Shown: piece after piece, positions 43,432 through 51,610 of the stretch | Numbering within the stretch: position 1 is the stretch's first letter | Layout of the letters: each line of letters opens with the position of its first letter | Assembly: GCA_002256205.1 (NCBI GenBank) | Contig: NKIW01000003.1 | Coordinates: 62,001 to 126,000, forward strand | Origin: Rhizobiales bacterium PAR1 | Lineage (GTDB): Bacteria; Pseudomonadota; Alphaproteobacteria; Rhizobiales; Beijerinckiaceae | Reading direction: 5' to 3' | Length of the DNA stretch: 64,000 nucleotides | The notes under the pieces: model-generated | What the model saw: only the letters and a program-made list of their open reading frames with translations | The model's database searches: none | Told to the model about the DNA's origin: nothing | Program-made: the position numbers and the translations under genes

Positions 43432-43688
43432 AACCCGAAATGCGCCTTGTAGCTGTAGGCGAAGGCGACCACGGCGATGATCACGCCCCAGATCAGCAGG
43501 TTGCGCAGCGATTCCGAGAGGTTGCCGCGCATTTCCGCGAGTGTCCAGGAGCCAATGAGCGTGAGCACGAGGCCTGCATAAGCAAGGCGCCCGAGGGTGT
43601 CACCGGAAAGCGCGCCGCCAGCGAGGCCCGCCACCACCAGCGCGACCAGCAGCACGACAATCACCCCGATCAGGATCCTCTGTGACAT
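43428..43688 (-). CDS. Small membrane protein resembling the N-terminal part of TIGR02281 aspartic proteases
   Basis: An 86-residue protein with three hydrophobic segments (about residues 4-24, 33-49 and 64-80). The stretch RGNLSESLRNLLIWGVIIAVVAFAYSYK resembles the membrane part that precedes the retroviral-type protease domain in TIGR02281 proteins, but the protein ends right after (AHFGF) and no protease domain follows. Start 43688 (MSQRIL) is preferred to one 57 bases upstream. It lies 57 bases downstream of cobS on the same strand. The similarity is from memory of the family and needs a search. Confidence 0.6.
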   Translation of the reverse strand: MSQRILIGVIVVLLVALVVAGLAGGALSGDTLGRLAYAGLVLTLIGSWTLAEMRGNLSESLRNLLIWGVIIAVVAFAYSYKAHFGF

Positions 43689-43745
43689 GAGCAACGCCCT
43701 CCTTTGCACCCAGATGTGACGCTTGCTTCGTGCGTTTTCAAGCAC

Positions 43746-44585
43746 CTAGACCGGTCCATGTGCGCCCGCGACAGCGGAAAGGCCGATCAGCAAGGTGATC
43801 TCGACAAGCTGCTGGCAACCGCCGAGAACATCGCCCGTATAGCCCCCGATCTTGCGCTGAGCGATGGCCATGCCCAGCGCCAGCATGCCGAGTGCGGCAC
43901 CCAAGGTCAGAAAAACACCGGGCAGGAGATCGAGCGAAAAGGCGCCCCCGACGAGAGCGGCAAGGCCAAGTGCCACAGCAATTCCGAGGCCCGACGCGCC
44001 GGGCATCGGCACGCCTGCCGCAAGACCCGAGCCCTGCGCCGGTGAAAGCATCAGCACGGGCAGCAATGCGAGTGGACGCGAGAGCGCCGCGATGCCGATC
44101 ACGAGCACCAGCGCCATGGGACCGACGAGGCGGAAGAGTTCTGCTAGCGCGAAAATCCGCAAGGCGAGCGACAGCGCAACCGCCGCTGCGCCAAAGGTGC
44201 CGACGCGACTATCTTTCATGATCTCCAGCCGACGCTCGCGCGTGGCGCCGCCCCAGAACCCGTCGCAGCAATCTGCAAGACCATCCTCGTGGAAGGCACC
44301 GGTCGCCATCACCAGCGCGCCGATGGTCAGTGTCGCGGCGATCAGCATCGAAATGCCAGCAAGATAGGCAAGAATGCCAATGCCCGCGCCGGTGAGGCCG
44401 ATCAGCACCCCCGCCAGCGGGATCGCCCATGCCGCGCGGGTGAAATCCGGCAAGGCATGCGGATCACGCTCGAACCCCATCACAGGCGCGGGCAGACGCG
44501 AATAAAACCGCAGCACGGCAAGAAAATCGCTCGCCCAGCCGGAAAGGCCGGTTCGATATGAGGGAGGGTTCGGCGCTTGGGTCAT
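43746..44585 (-). CDS. cobS: Adenosylcobinamide-GDP ribazoletransferase (cobalamin synthase)
   Basis: A 279-residue polytopic membrane enzyme (also called CobV) that joins adenosylcobinamide-GDP with alpha-ribazole in the last step of nucleotide loop assembly. The conserved motif HEDGLADCCDGFWGG (about residues 98-112) followed by RRLEIMKDSRVGTFG is complete. The start at 44585 (MTQAPNPP) precedes the conserved FLAVLRFYSRLP. It is divergent from cobT with 115 bases between. I see no B12-box-like sequence in that gap. Confidence 0.94.
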   Translation of the reverse strand: MTQAPNPPSYRTGLSGWASDFLAVLRFYSRLPAPVMGFERDPHALPDFTRAAWAIPLAGVLIGLTGAGIGILAYLAGISMLIAATLTIGALVMATGAFHEDGLADCCDGFWGGATRERRLEIMKDSRVGTFGAAAVALSLALRIFALAELFRLVGPMALVLVIGIAALSRPLALLPVLMLSPAQGSGLAAGVPMPGASGLGIAVALGLAALVGGAFSLDLLPGVFLTLGAALGMLALGMAIAQRKIGGYTGDVLGGCQQLVEITLLIGLSAVAGAHGPV

Positions 44586-44700
44586 CGGCGGCGGACTCCC
44601 GGTTTGTGATGCGAGCCTCACGCGGGTTGCGAAAGCCTTGGCGCGCATGATAGCGAGCCGGAGCACGGGCTGTCATCCCCGTGGCATCAAGGAACATCCC

Positions 44701-45720
44701 ATGTCCGCCTCTGGTCTGCCCTTTGACGATATCCGCGTGCTGATCCATTCCTGTCAGGGGCCGGATGAAGCCGCCTATGCTGCCGTCAAGGCGCGCGAAG
44801 ACCAGCTGATCAAGCCGCGTGGCGCTCTGGGGCGGCTCGAGAGTATCGCCGCGCATGTCGCAGCCTGGCAGGGCAAGGCGATGCCGCGGATCAACCGGCC
44901 GATGGTAGCGATCTTTGCCGGCTCGCATGGCGTAACGGCGAAGGGGGTCTCGGCTTTCCCAAGCGATGTGAACCGCGCGATGCTGGCGAGCTTCTCGGCG
45001 GGGCATGCGGCGATCAACCAGCTCTGCAAGAGCTTTGATCTCGGCCTCAAGGTATTCGATCTTGCAATCGACCTGCCGACCGGGGACATCACCGAAGGGC
45101 CAGCGCTGGAGGAGGCTGCCTGCGCGGCGACCATCGGTTTTGGCATGGAAGCCATTGCCAACGGCACGGATCTCCTTTGCCTCGGCGAAATGGGCATCGG
45201 CAACACGACGCCCGCCGCCGCGATCTATGCCGCGCTCTATGGCGGCAAGGCTGGCGAATGGGTCGGGCGTGGCACCGGCGTGGACGACAAAGGCTATGCC
45301 CGCAAGGTCGCGGCGGTAGAGGCCGCGCTGGCGCTCCACCGTGATCATCTCGGCGATCCGCTTGAGGTGCTACGCCGTCTCGGCGGACGCGAAATCGCGG
45401 CGATGGTTGGCGCAATTCTGGCAGCGCGGGTTGAGCGCGTGCCGGTGATCCTCGACGGCTATGTCGTCACCGCTGCTGCCGCCATTCTCCATGCCATCGA
45501 GCCGTCCTCCATTGCGCATTGCCTTGCCGGACATTGCTCGGCGGAAGGGGCGCATGCCCGGGTGCTCGAAAAGCTGGGGCTACAGCCGATCCTCGATCTC
45601 GGCTTGCGACTGGGCGAAGGCTCCGGCGCGGCGCTGGCGGCCTCGATCGTCAAGGCGGCGGTGGCGTGTCACACCGGCATGGCGACCTTCTCGGAAGCAG
45701 CAGTTCCGACGCTGAATTAA
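44701..45720 (+). CDS. cobT: Nicotinate-nucleotide-dimethylbenzimidazole phosphoribosyltransferase
   Basis: A 339-residue enzyme (CobU in the Pseudomonas denitrificans naming) that makes alpha-ribazole phosphate from dimethylbenzimidazole for the lower ligand of cobalamin. The family motifs GSHGVTAKGVSAFP, GEMGIGNTT and the catalytic Glu in RLGEGSGAA (E306) are present. It works with the divergent cobS gene, so both final branches of the pathway start here. ATG 44701 is preferred; the upstream open frame overlaps the cobS promoter. Confidence 0.95.
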   Translation: MSASGLPFDDIRVLIHSCQGPDEAAYAAVKAREDQLIKPRGALGRLESIAAHVAAWQGKAMPRINRPMVAIFAGSHGVTAKGVSAFPSDVNRAMLASFSAGHAAINQLCKSFDLGLKVFDLAIDLPTGDITEGPALEEAACAATIGFGMEAIANGTDLLCLGEMGIGNTTPAAAIYAALYGGKAGEWVGRGTGVDDKGYARKVAAVEAALALHRDHLGDPLEVLRRLGGREIAAMVGAILAARVERVPVILDGYVVTAAAAILHAIEPSSIAHCLAGHCSAEGAHARVLEKLGLQPILDLGLRLGEGSGAALAASIVKAAVACHTGMATFSEAAVPTLN

Positions 45721-45736
45721 GGCACTGATTTGGGCG

Positions 45737-47272
45737 TTACGCCGCGCGACCGCGCGCTGCAGGGCCTTTTTCCTGCACGGCCGCCATCGCGGTCATTACG
45801 CGGCTCGGCGGGAACATGGCGATGGCTTCGGTGCCTTCGCGCAGCTTCGAGCGCAAGCGGAAGGCTCCGCCATGCAGCTCGACGAGGCTCTTGACGATCG
45901 GCAGGCCAAGGCCGGAACCCTGCTCGGCGTTCTTGATCGCCTGGCTGCCGCGCCCGAAGGTTGAGAGTACAATCTCGATTTCTTCTTCCGGAATGCCCTG
46001 CCCATTGTCGCGGACGGAGAGATACTGCCCCCCGCTGGCGGTCCACCCGACATGGGTGACGACCTCGGAGCCCTGCGGTGTGAACTTGATCGCGTTGGAA
46101 AGAAGGTTCAGCACCACCTGCCGTACGGCGCGCTCGTCGGCCCAGAGGCGCGGCATACCATCGGTATAGCTGGTTTTTAGCTTGATGCTGCGGGCATTGG
46201 CCCGAAGCTCCAGCATATGGACGCAGGCATCGACGGTGGAGACGAGATCAATCGCTTCCTCGACAAGCTCGTGCTTGCCGGCCTCGATGCGCGAGAGATC
46301 CAGCACCTCGTTGATCAGCGCGAGCAGATGCCCGCCGCTCTGGTGGATATCCTCGACGTAGGATTTGTATTGCTCATTGCCGACAGGGCCAAAAAGTTCG
46401 TCCTTGATCACTTCGGAGAAGCCGAGGATGGCATTGAGCGGCGTGCGCAACTCGTGGCTCATGGTCGCCAGAAAGCGGGACTTTGCCGCGCTCGCCTCTT
46501 CCGCGCGTCGCGTTGCCTCGCGCAGACGCATGTTGGCCTGCTCAACCTCGGCGAAGAGATCATCCTTTTCCGCCCGTGCCTGAAGATTTTCGAGCGTCGT
46601 GAAATAGAGCCGGTTCGCAAGGCCGACGAACAGCAGCAGCGCCGTGAAGCACAGCCCCGCGATTGCCCAGCGTTCGGACGGCGTCCGGTCCACCACAAGC
46701 TGCGCGATCACCACTGCGAGCGGGATCGCTGCGCCATAGACCGCCGCCGGCAAGGTATGCGCCAGAACGGTGGAAACCGCGCCGATCACCAGCACCGAAA
46801 TCAGCAGGAAGAGGCGCAGCGCTTCATTGGCCGGAATGCCGACGATGGTCGGCAACAGAGCCCAGATCGATACAAAGGCGATTTCACTGATGATCAGCCG
46901 TTTGATCCAGCTCGAAAGATGAACTTCGACCTGATCAATCTGGAGAAAGTTGCGACACGAGAAGAACTGGAAAATGACGACCATGGTCGCCATCAGCAGC
47001 CAGATCGCCGAATGGATCGGTTTCGCCCAGGCCAGCGTCGTGCCGGCGATGATCATCGAGAACGGCACCAGCGCGATCGAGGCACTGACGTGATTCTGGG
47101 CAAATTCACGCGCGAGTTCGAGCTCGAACGCGCGGTTGAGCCCGGAGGAGGAATTGATCTTTTCCCGTGCTTCCTTGACAGCACGCTGCATCCCGCGACG
47201 ATGCCTCGTCGCGCGCTCATTGGCGGCCTGTTTCCGCTCGATTTCCGAGGCGGTGGGAATGTTCGGGTTCAT
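45737..47272 (-). CDS. Membrane sensor histidine kinase (DivJ/PleC-type H box)
   Basis: A 511-residue kinase with about six transmembrane segments (roughly residues 65-230), a coiled coil (NLQARAEKDDLFAEVEQANMRLREATRRAEEA), and HisKA/HATPase domains. The H box has H273 in TMSHELRTPLNAILGFSEVI followed by ELFGPVGNEQY, as in alphaproteobacterial DivJ/PleC/PdhS kinases; the G2 box is GSGLGLPIV. No PAS or receiver domain is visible. Two in-frame starts lie 30-39 bases further upstream (ATG 47302, TTG 47311) and the start is uncertain. Its target is unknown; DivK is a candidate. Confidence 0.85.
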   Translation of the reverse strand: MNPNIPTASEIERKQAANERATRHRRGMQRAVKEAREKINSSSGLNRAFELELAREFAQNHVSASIALVPFSMIIAGTTLAWAKPIHSAIWLLMATMVVIFQFFSCRNFLQIDQVEVHLSSWIKRLIISEIAFVSIWALLPTIVGIPANEALRLFLLISVLVIGAVSTVLAHTLPAAVYGAAIPLAVVIAQLVVDRTPSERWAIAGLCFTALLLFVGLANRLYFTTLENLQARAEKDDLFAEVEQANMRLREATRRAEEASAAKSRFLATMSHELRTPLNAILGFSEVIKDELFGPVGNEQYKSYVEDIHQSGGHLLALINEVLDLSRIEAGKHELVEEAIDLVSTVDACVHMLELRANARSIKLKTSYTDGMPRLWADERAVRQVVLNLLSNAIKFTPQGSEVVTHVGWTASGGQYLSVRDNGQGIPEEEIEIVLSTFGRGSQAIKNAEQGSGLGLPIVKSLVELHGGAFRLRSKLREGTEAIAMFPPSRVMTAMAAVQEKGPAARGRAA

Positions 47273-47407
47273 GCGATGATCGTGTTTGTCCACCCTGATC
47301 ATGCCTGACAAAGGGTTAATCGAAGACTGACGCGGTCCGCAAAATGCGGTTCAATGGCGTGGTCTTTTTTCGCGCCGGCCTCGGGCGGAATCGGATAGAA
47401 GGGCGCG

Positions 47408-47941
47408 ATGTTGACGCCCCGCTTCACCCTTGCCACGGCTATCATCGCGATGAGCTTGCTGATCCTCGCGATCATCGGCCGCGTGCCGGACGAGCTTGTC
47501 ACCGGCGCCGCCCGTGCCATCGACGGCGACAGCGTGGTCGTCAGCGGGCGGGAAATGCGCCTCAAGGGCATGGATGCGCCGGAATCACGCCAGACCTGCG
47601 AGGTTGCCGGCCAGCAGACGCCCTGTGGGCGGCAGGCGGCGATGGAGCTTCGGCGCTGGCTCGCGCGAGGCCCAGTGACCTGTACCGGCAATGAAACCGA
47701 CCGCTACAATCGCCTGCTCGTCGTTTGCCGCGTCAACGGGCAGGATATCGGCGCGGATATGGTCCGCAACGGCTTTGCCGTGGACTATGGCGCCTATCCC
47801 AAAGAGGAAAAGGCCGCTGCAGCGGAGTTTCGTGGCATCTGGGCCGGAACGTTCGAACGCCCCGAGGCGTATCGTCGCCGGATGCGCGAAACCGGGCAGG
47901 CCTATCATCATCCGCCCAGTAATCCGACGATGCGGCCTTGA
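47408..47941 (+). CDS. Thermonuclease-like (SNase-fold) protein
   Basis: A 177-residue protein with an N-terminal membrane anchor or signal (about residues 7-25) and a staphylococcal-nuclease OB fold. Active-site-like elements are AIDGDSVVV (Asp), RLKGMDAPE (Arg, Asp, Glu) and DRYNRLLVVC (Arg). Three to four cysteines (TCEVAGQQTPCG, VTCTG, VVC) could form disulfides, which fits an extracytoplasmic protein. The residues for nuclease activity appear to be present, but activity is not certain. Confidence 0.85.
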   Translation: MLTPRFTLATAIIAMSLLILAIIGRVPDELVTGAARAIDGDSVVVSGREMRLKGMDAPESRQTCEVAGQQTPCGRQAAMELRRWLARGPVTCTGNETDRYNRLLVVCRVNGQDIGADMVRNGFAVDYGAYPKEEKAAAAEFRGIWAGTFERPEAYRRRMRETGQAYHHPPSNPTMRP

Positions 47942-47990
47942 CCCATCCACAATCCTCGTGTCCGCTTGGCACAAACAGGGAGGCATGATC

Positions 47991-48602
47991 ATGCGGCTTT
48001 TCGACGGGGGCAGGGTGCCCAATGCACGCCGGGTGCGGATTTATCTGAGCGAAAAGGGGCTTTCAGTTCCCATCGCGGCGGTCGATCTCAGTAAATCGGA
48101 GCACAGATCCGGCGAGTATCTCGCGAAAAACCCGCTTGGCCGCGTGCCGATGCTTGAACTTGACGATGGCACGGTGATCACCGAGTCCATCGCCATCTGC
48201 CGCTATTTTGAGGAGCTTCACCCCACGCCGCCCCTGTTCGGAACCGGTGCGCTCGGCAAGGCGCAGGTGGAAATGTGGAACCGCCGTGCTGAACTCGAGC
48301 TCTATTTCGCCATTCAGGCCGTCTTCCGCCACCTCCACCCCGGCATGGCGACTTCCGAAGTCCCGCAAGTTGCTGCCTGGGGCGAGGTGAACAAGGAGAA
48401 GGCCAACGCGGCCATGGCGCTCCTCGCCAGCCAGCTCGCCAACAACCGTTTTCTCGCGGGTGAAGCTTATTCTGTGGCGGACATCACGGCACTGGTATCC
48501 GTGGATTTCCTCAAGGCCAGCAAGCTTGCGATGCCGGCCCATCTGACCAACCTTGCCCGCTGGCATGCCGAGGTTTCCGCGCGGCCAAGTGCCAAGGCGT
48601 GA
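47991..48602 (+). CDS. Glutathione S-transferase family protein
   Basis: A 203-residue GST with an N-terminal thioredoxin-fold domain (RLFDGGRVPNARRVRIYLSEKG, conserved cis-Pro in GRVPMLELDDG, and ESIAICRYFE) and an all-helical C-terminal domain (FLAGEAYSVADITALVSVDF, with the N-capping Asp). ATG 47991 is chosen because GGGAGG lies 7 bases upstream; ATG 47985 is too close to it. It is 49 bases downstream of the nuclease-like gene and 5 bases upstream of a small secreted protein gene. The substrate is unknown. Confidence 0.9.
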   Translation: MRLFDGGRVPNARRVRIYLSEKGLSVPIAAVDLSKSEHRSGEYLAKNPLGRVPMLELDDGTVITESIAICRYFEELHPTPPLFGTGALGKAQVEMWNRRAELELYFAIQAVFRHLHPGMATSEVPQVAAWGEVNKEKANAAMALLASQLANNRFLAGEAYSVADITALVSVDFLKASKLAMPAHLTNLARWHAEVSARPSAKA

Positions 48603-48607
48603 TTTTC

Positions 48608-49081
48608 ATGACAAACCGGCGTTTGTTCCAGGCGTTCCTGTTGGCGGCTTCGGCACTCGCCCTGAGCGGCAGTGCTCAGGCGCAGATGCTGACCGGGCCG
48701 GAGATCAAGGAGCTCTTCTCGGGCAATACGGTGGCCGGAATCTACGTCGCCGGAAATTTCTTCTCGGAGTTCCATTCGAGCGATGGGCGTGCGCTCGGTG
48801 ATAACGGCTACACGCTCAACGTCGATGCCTGCTGGAATACCGATGGCGACAAGGCGTGCTATCACTACGGCCAGCCGAAGGATCGGCGCACCTATTGCTT
48901 CACGGTCGAGAAAAACGGTGACAGTTACAGCCTGCGTACGTCGGATACGGGGCGCCTCAATGCCGTGGCGAGCATTGAAAAGGGCAATCCCCGCAACCAC
49001 ACGGACGGCGGAAAACGCTGGTCCTGTGACGATCTGATGTCGCGGCGCGGTGCCGTGCCGCACATGGCGCGCCTGAAATGA
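48608..49081 (+). CDS. Secreted protein of unknown function
   Basis: A 157-residue protein with a signal peptide (about 1-24, ending SGSAQAQ). The mature part begins MLTGPEIKELFSGNTVAGIY and has the look of a small beta-rich periplasmic domain with four cysteines (in VDACWNT, DKACYHY, TYCFTV and WSCDDL). I do not recognise a function; similar EIKELFSGNTV starts occur in uncharacterised alphaproteobacterial exported proteins. It starts 5 bases after the GST stop, so it is probably cotranscribed. Confidence 0.75.
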   Translation: MTNRRLFQAFLLAASALALSGSAQAQMLTGPEIKELFSGNTVAGIYVAGNFFSEFHSSDGRALGDNGYTLNVDACWNTDGDKACYHYGQPKDRRTYCFTVEKNGDSYSLRTSDTGRLNAVASIEKGNPRNHTDGGKRWSCDDLMSRRGAVPHMARLK

Positions 49082-49197
49082 CGTGCATTCAAATGATCCG
49101 TGTCATGGCGCAGGCCCTGATTTCGCCCTTCTCTGTTCATCTCGAGTCTAGGCGCGTGCTGCGAGGCTAGCGTACGGAAATTTCCAGGAGGAAAGCC

Positions 49198-51534
49198 ATG
49201 CAAACCGATGCAATGATGCGAACCGAGGGAAAAAGGACACCCGTCCTTCGCCTTTTGGCGCTCGCCTGTCTGACACTGCTGGTTGGCCTGTCCGCCGCCG
49301 AGGCGCAGGGTAAACGGCTGGGGCTTGTGATCGGCCTTGCGGATTACGGCGATGTCAAGCACCCTACCGCCTTGCAGGATGCCGGTCTTGTCGCGCAGAG
49401 CCTCAAGCAGGACGGTTTCGAGCTGATGGAGGCCGCCAACCTCACTCAAAGCGAATTCCGTGCGATGTTCCGCGATTTCACCGAACGCGCTGGCGCTGCA
49501 GGGCCGGATGCCGTGCTCGCGGTCTATATCTCGGGTGTCGCGCTTCAGGACGATGGCGAGAACATTTTGCTCCCGGTCGGCGCGCGCCTGCGCCAGCGGT
49601 CCGATTTGGCGCTGGAAGGCCTGCGCGTCGGTGATTTTCTCCGCTCGCTCTCCAGCCTCCCGGCTTCGGCGCGGATCGTGATGCTGGATGCGTCCTACAC
49701 TCACCCGCTTGGTCAGCTTGTGGCGGAAGGTGGCCAAGGCCTGGCCCCCGCCGAAAAGCGTGACGGGCTGCTTGTCTCCTACAACCAGAGCCCGGATCAG
49801 GTCGCGACCTTGCCGCGTACCAACTACGGTCATTACGCGATGGCGCTCGCCGAAGCACTGCGTGAACCGGGACTCGATACCAACGGCATCTTCGAGCGGG
49901 TTCGCCTGCGCGTTCATGATCTCAGTCAGGGCGCGGAAACGCCTTGGGCGGTTTCCGGTCTTTCGGCGCCGCTGATCCTTGTGCCCGGTGTGGCCGGTGC
50001 ACCGGTGGCCGCGCAAACACAGGAGTTCATCGAGGCCCGCCGCAAGCCGATCGGTCAGCTCGGCGCCGATGATGCCTATTCCCGCGCCATCGAACTCGAT
50101 ACGATTCCCGCTTACGAGGAGTTCCTGAAGGCCTATCCGAGCCACGTTCAGGCCAAACGCGTGCGCGCCATGATTGCCGCACGCCGCGAGGCCTACACAT
50201 GGCAGCGTGCCCGCCGGACGAATACCGATCGCGCCTACTGGACCTATCTCCGCCGCTACCCGAATGGCGCGCATGCCGCCGAAGCCGAATCCCGGCTTGC
50301 ACGCCTTGCCGCGCCGGTGGTGCCGCCGCCGCAGTTCGAGGAGGTGATCTATGATGACCTCCCGCCGCCCTTGCCCGAAGAGCTGGAAATCTACGAATCG
50401 GTGGTGATCGAAAATCGCTGGGGCATGTTGCCGCCGCCGACGGGCTATTCGGATCGCTTTCTGCCGCCGCCGCCGATCGAGATCATCGAACTGGCGCCGC
50501 CGCCGCCGAACCCGTCCTCGCGCCTGCTTCCGGCCGTCGTGATCGGCGCTGGCGTTGTCGGGGCCGCCATTCTGGCTAATCGCGCATGGAAGCGCCCGGC
50601 AGAGGTTCGCCCGGTTGTGGCCCCACCCGTCATGCGTCCTCCCCGTGTGCCTGGCCAGTTCGGCATTCAGCAGCCGGTTCGCCCGCCAATGGGGCAACCG
50701 CCTGTGGGCGCTGTCCAGCAGCCGGTTGCGCCTCTGGGAGGTATGCGCCCACCCATTGGCCAACCACCGGTTGGCGTGGTTCCGCCGGTCGGTGGCGTTC
50801 AGCAGCCGGTTGTGCCACCGGGGGGCGTTCGTCCGCCGGGTTCGCCGCCGGTAGGCGTGGTTCCGCCCGTTGGTCAACCGCCAGTCGGTCAGCCCGGTGC
50901 CATCCGCCCGCTTCAGCCGGGTGCTGTGCCGAATGCGCCGTCGGGCTTGCCGCGTCCCGGCGCGATTCCGCCGCAAGGGGGACTGCGTCCGCCGCAGGCG
51001 CCGAATGCCCCAGGTGCTCCGGTTCAGACCGCGCCTCCTCCTGCCACGTCGGGGCAGCCGGGCGCCTTGCCTCCGAGCGCCTTGCCTCCGGGTGCTGCGC
51101 CGCAGGGCCGCCCCTTGGTCGGTGCTCCGCCGTCGGTAAGTGGTGCCCCGTTGGGCGGTCCGCGTCCGCCACAGGCACCGACCGCGCCGGTTGCTGCCCC
51201 GCCGACAGGTCCGAGGCCGGTTCGGCAGGTGCCGCTGACGCAATCGCCGCAGATGCGTCCTTCACCGCCGCCGGCCAATGCACCGCGCTATATGCCGGTG
51301 CCGCAACGCCCCGCGCCGCAGGTTCGTCAAGGGCCCGTGCCGCAATATCGACAGGCCCCGCCGCCTCAGGTGCGTCAGGCACCGCCGCCGCAGGTCAGGC
51401 AAGCGCCTCCGCCGCAGCAGTTCCGGGCGCCTCCGCCGATGATGCGCCAGGCCCCGCCGCCGCAAGCCCGACCGGCTCCGCCGCCCGCGGCAAGGCCTTG
51501 CACACCGCAGATGCGTGCTGCCCGTCAGTGCTGA
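49198..51534 (+). CDS. Inactive caspase-fold (pseudocaspase) protein with proline-rich C-terminus
   Basis: A 778-residue protein; AGGAGG lies just before the ATG. Residues 1-37 form a signal peptide. Residues about 38-260 have the layout of a C14 caspase (p20) domain: GKRLGLVIGLADY, LQDAGLVAQSLKQDGFEL, then AVYISGVALQDDGENILLP and IVMLDASYTHP. The catalytic His of the usual YxGHG is replaced (V114) and the catalytic Cys of LDACR is Ser (S166), so it should not be a protease. Residues about 290-375 carry alpha-helical repeats (YEEFLKAYP, YWTYLRRYPNG), about 443-463 form a hydrophobic Gly-rich segment, and 464-778 are Pro/Gln/Val-rich repeats ending in two Cys. Function unknown; perhaps envelope scaffolding. 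Confidence 0.82.
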   Translation: MQTDAMMRTEGKRTPVLRLLALACLTLLVGLSAAEAQGKRLGLVIGLADYGDVKHPTALQDAGLVAQSLKQDGFELMEAANLTQSEFRAMFRDFTERAGAAGPDAVLAVYISGVALQDDGENILLPVGARLRQRSDLALEGLRVGDFLRSLSSLPASARIVMLDASYTHPLGQLVAEGGQGLAPAEKRDGLLVSYNQSPDQVATLPRTNYGHYAMALAEALREPGLDTNGIFERVRLRVHDLSQGAETPWAVSGLSAPLILVPGVAGAPVAAQTQEFIEARRKPIGQLGADDAYSRAIELDTIPAYEEFLKAYPSHVQAKRVRAMIAARREAYTWQRARRTNTDRAYWTYLRRYPNGAHAAEAESRLARLAAPVVPPPQFEEVIYDDLPPPLPEELEIYESVVIENRWGMLPPPTGYSDRFLPPPPIEIIELAPPPPNPSSRLLPAVVIGAGVVGAAILANRAWKRPAEVRPVVAPPVMRPPRVPGQFGIQQPVRPPMGQPPVGAVQQPVAPLGGMRPPIGQPPVGVVPPVGGVQQPVVPPGGVRPPGSPPVGVVPPVGQPPVGQPGAIRPLQPGAVPNAPSGLPRPGAIPPQGGLRPPQAPNAPGAPVQTAPPPATSGQPGALPPSALPPGAAPQGRPLVGAPPSVSGAPLGGPRPPQAPTAPVAAPPTGPRPVRQVPLTQSPQMRPSPPPANAPRYMPVPQRPAPQVRQGPVPQYRQAPPPQVRQAPPPQVRQAPPPQQFRAPPPMMRQAPPPQARPAPPPAARPCTPQMRAARQC
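50680..51500 (+). repeat. Imperfect tandem repeats encoding proline-rich tail
   Basis: The tail of the pseudocaspase gene is built of short degenerate repeats: units of the type QPPVGVVPPVG (about 50690-50905) and units of the type QVRQAPPP (about 51310-51470). The repeats are of coding period and not spaced like a CRISPR array. Confidence 0.8.
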
Positions 51535-51560
51535 ACCTCTCAAGAGGCTAAACCAACAAA

Positions 51561-51585
51561 AAAGGCCGGGTTTCCCCGGCCTTTT
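51561..51585. terminator. Bidirectional intrinsic terminator
   Basis: AAAGGCCGGG (51561-51570) pairs with CCCGGCCTTT (51575-51584) across a TTTC loop, with A runs before and T after. It lies between two convergent genes and fits termination in both directions. Confidence 0.88.
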
Positions 51586-51610
51586 CTTTGTCTGAACGTT
51601 AGGCTCGTGA

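Noticed and set aside
44586-44700. Cobalamin riboswitch between cobS and cobT
   Set aside because: The gap is only 115 bases and I see no B12-box-like sequence or room for the aptamer.
48925-51243. A 772-codon open frame antisense to the pseudocaspase gene
   Set aside because: Its product is dominated by Arg and His from the reverse of Pro-rich codons, has no recognisable domain, and lies wholly opposite a gene with a signal peptide and fold motifs.
50680-51500. CRISPR-like repeats
   Set aside because: The repeats are degenerate, in frame and encode Pro/Gln-rich peptide units; there are no uniform repeats with unique spacers.
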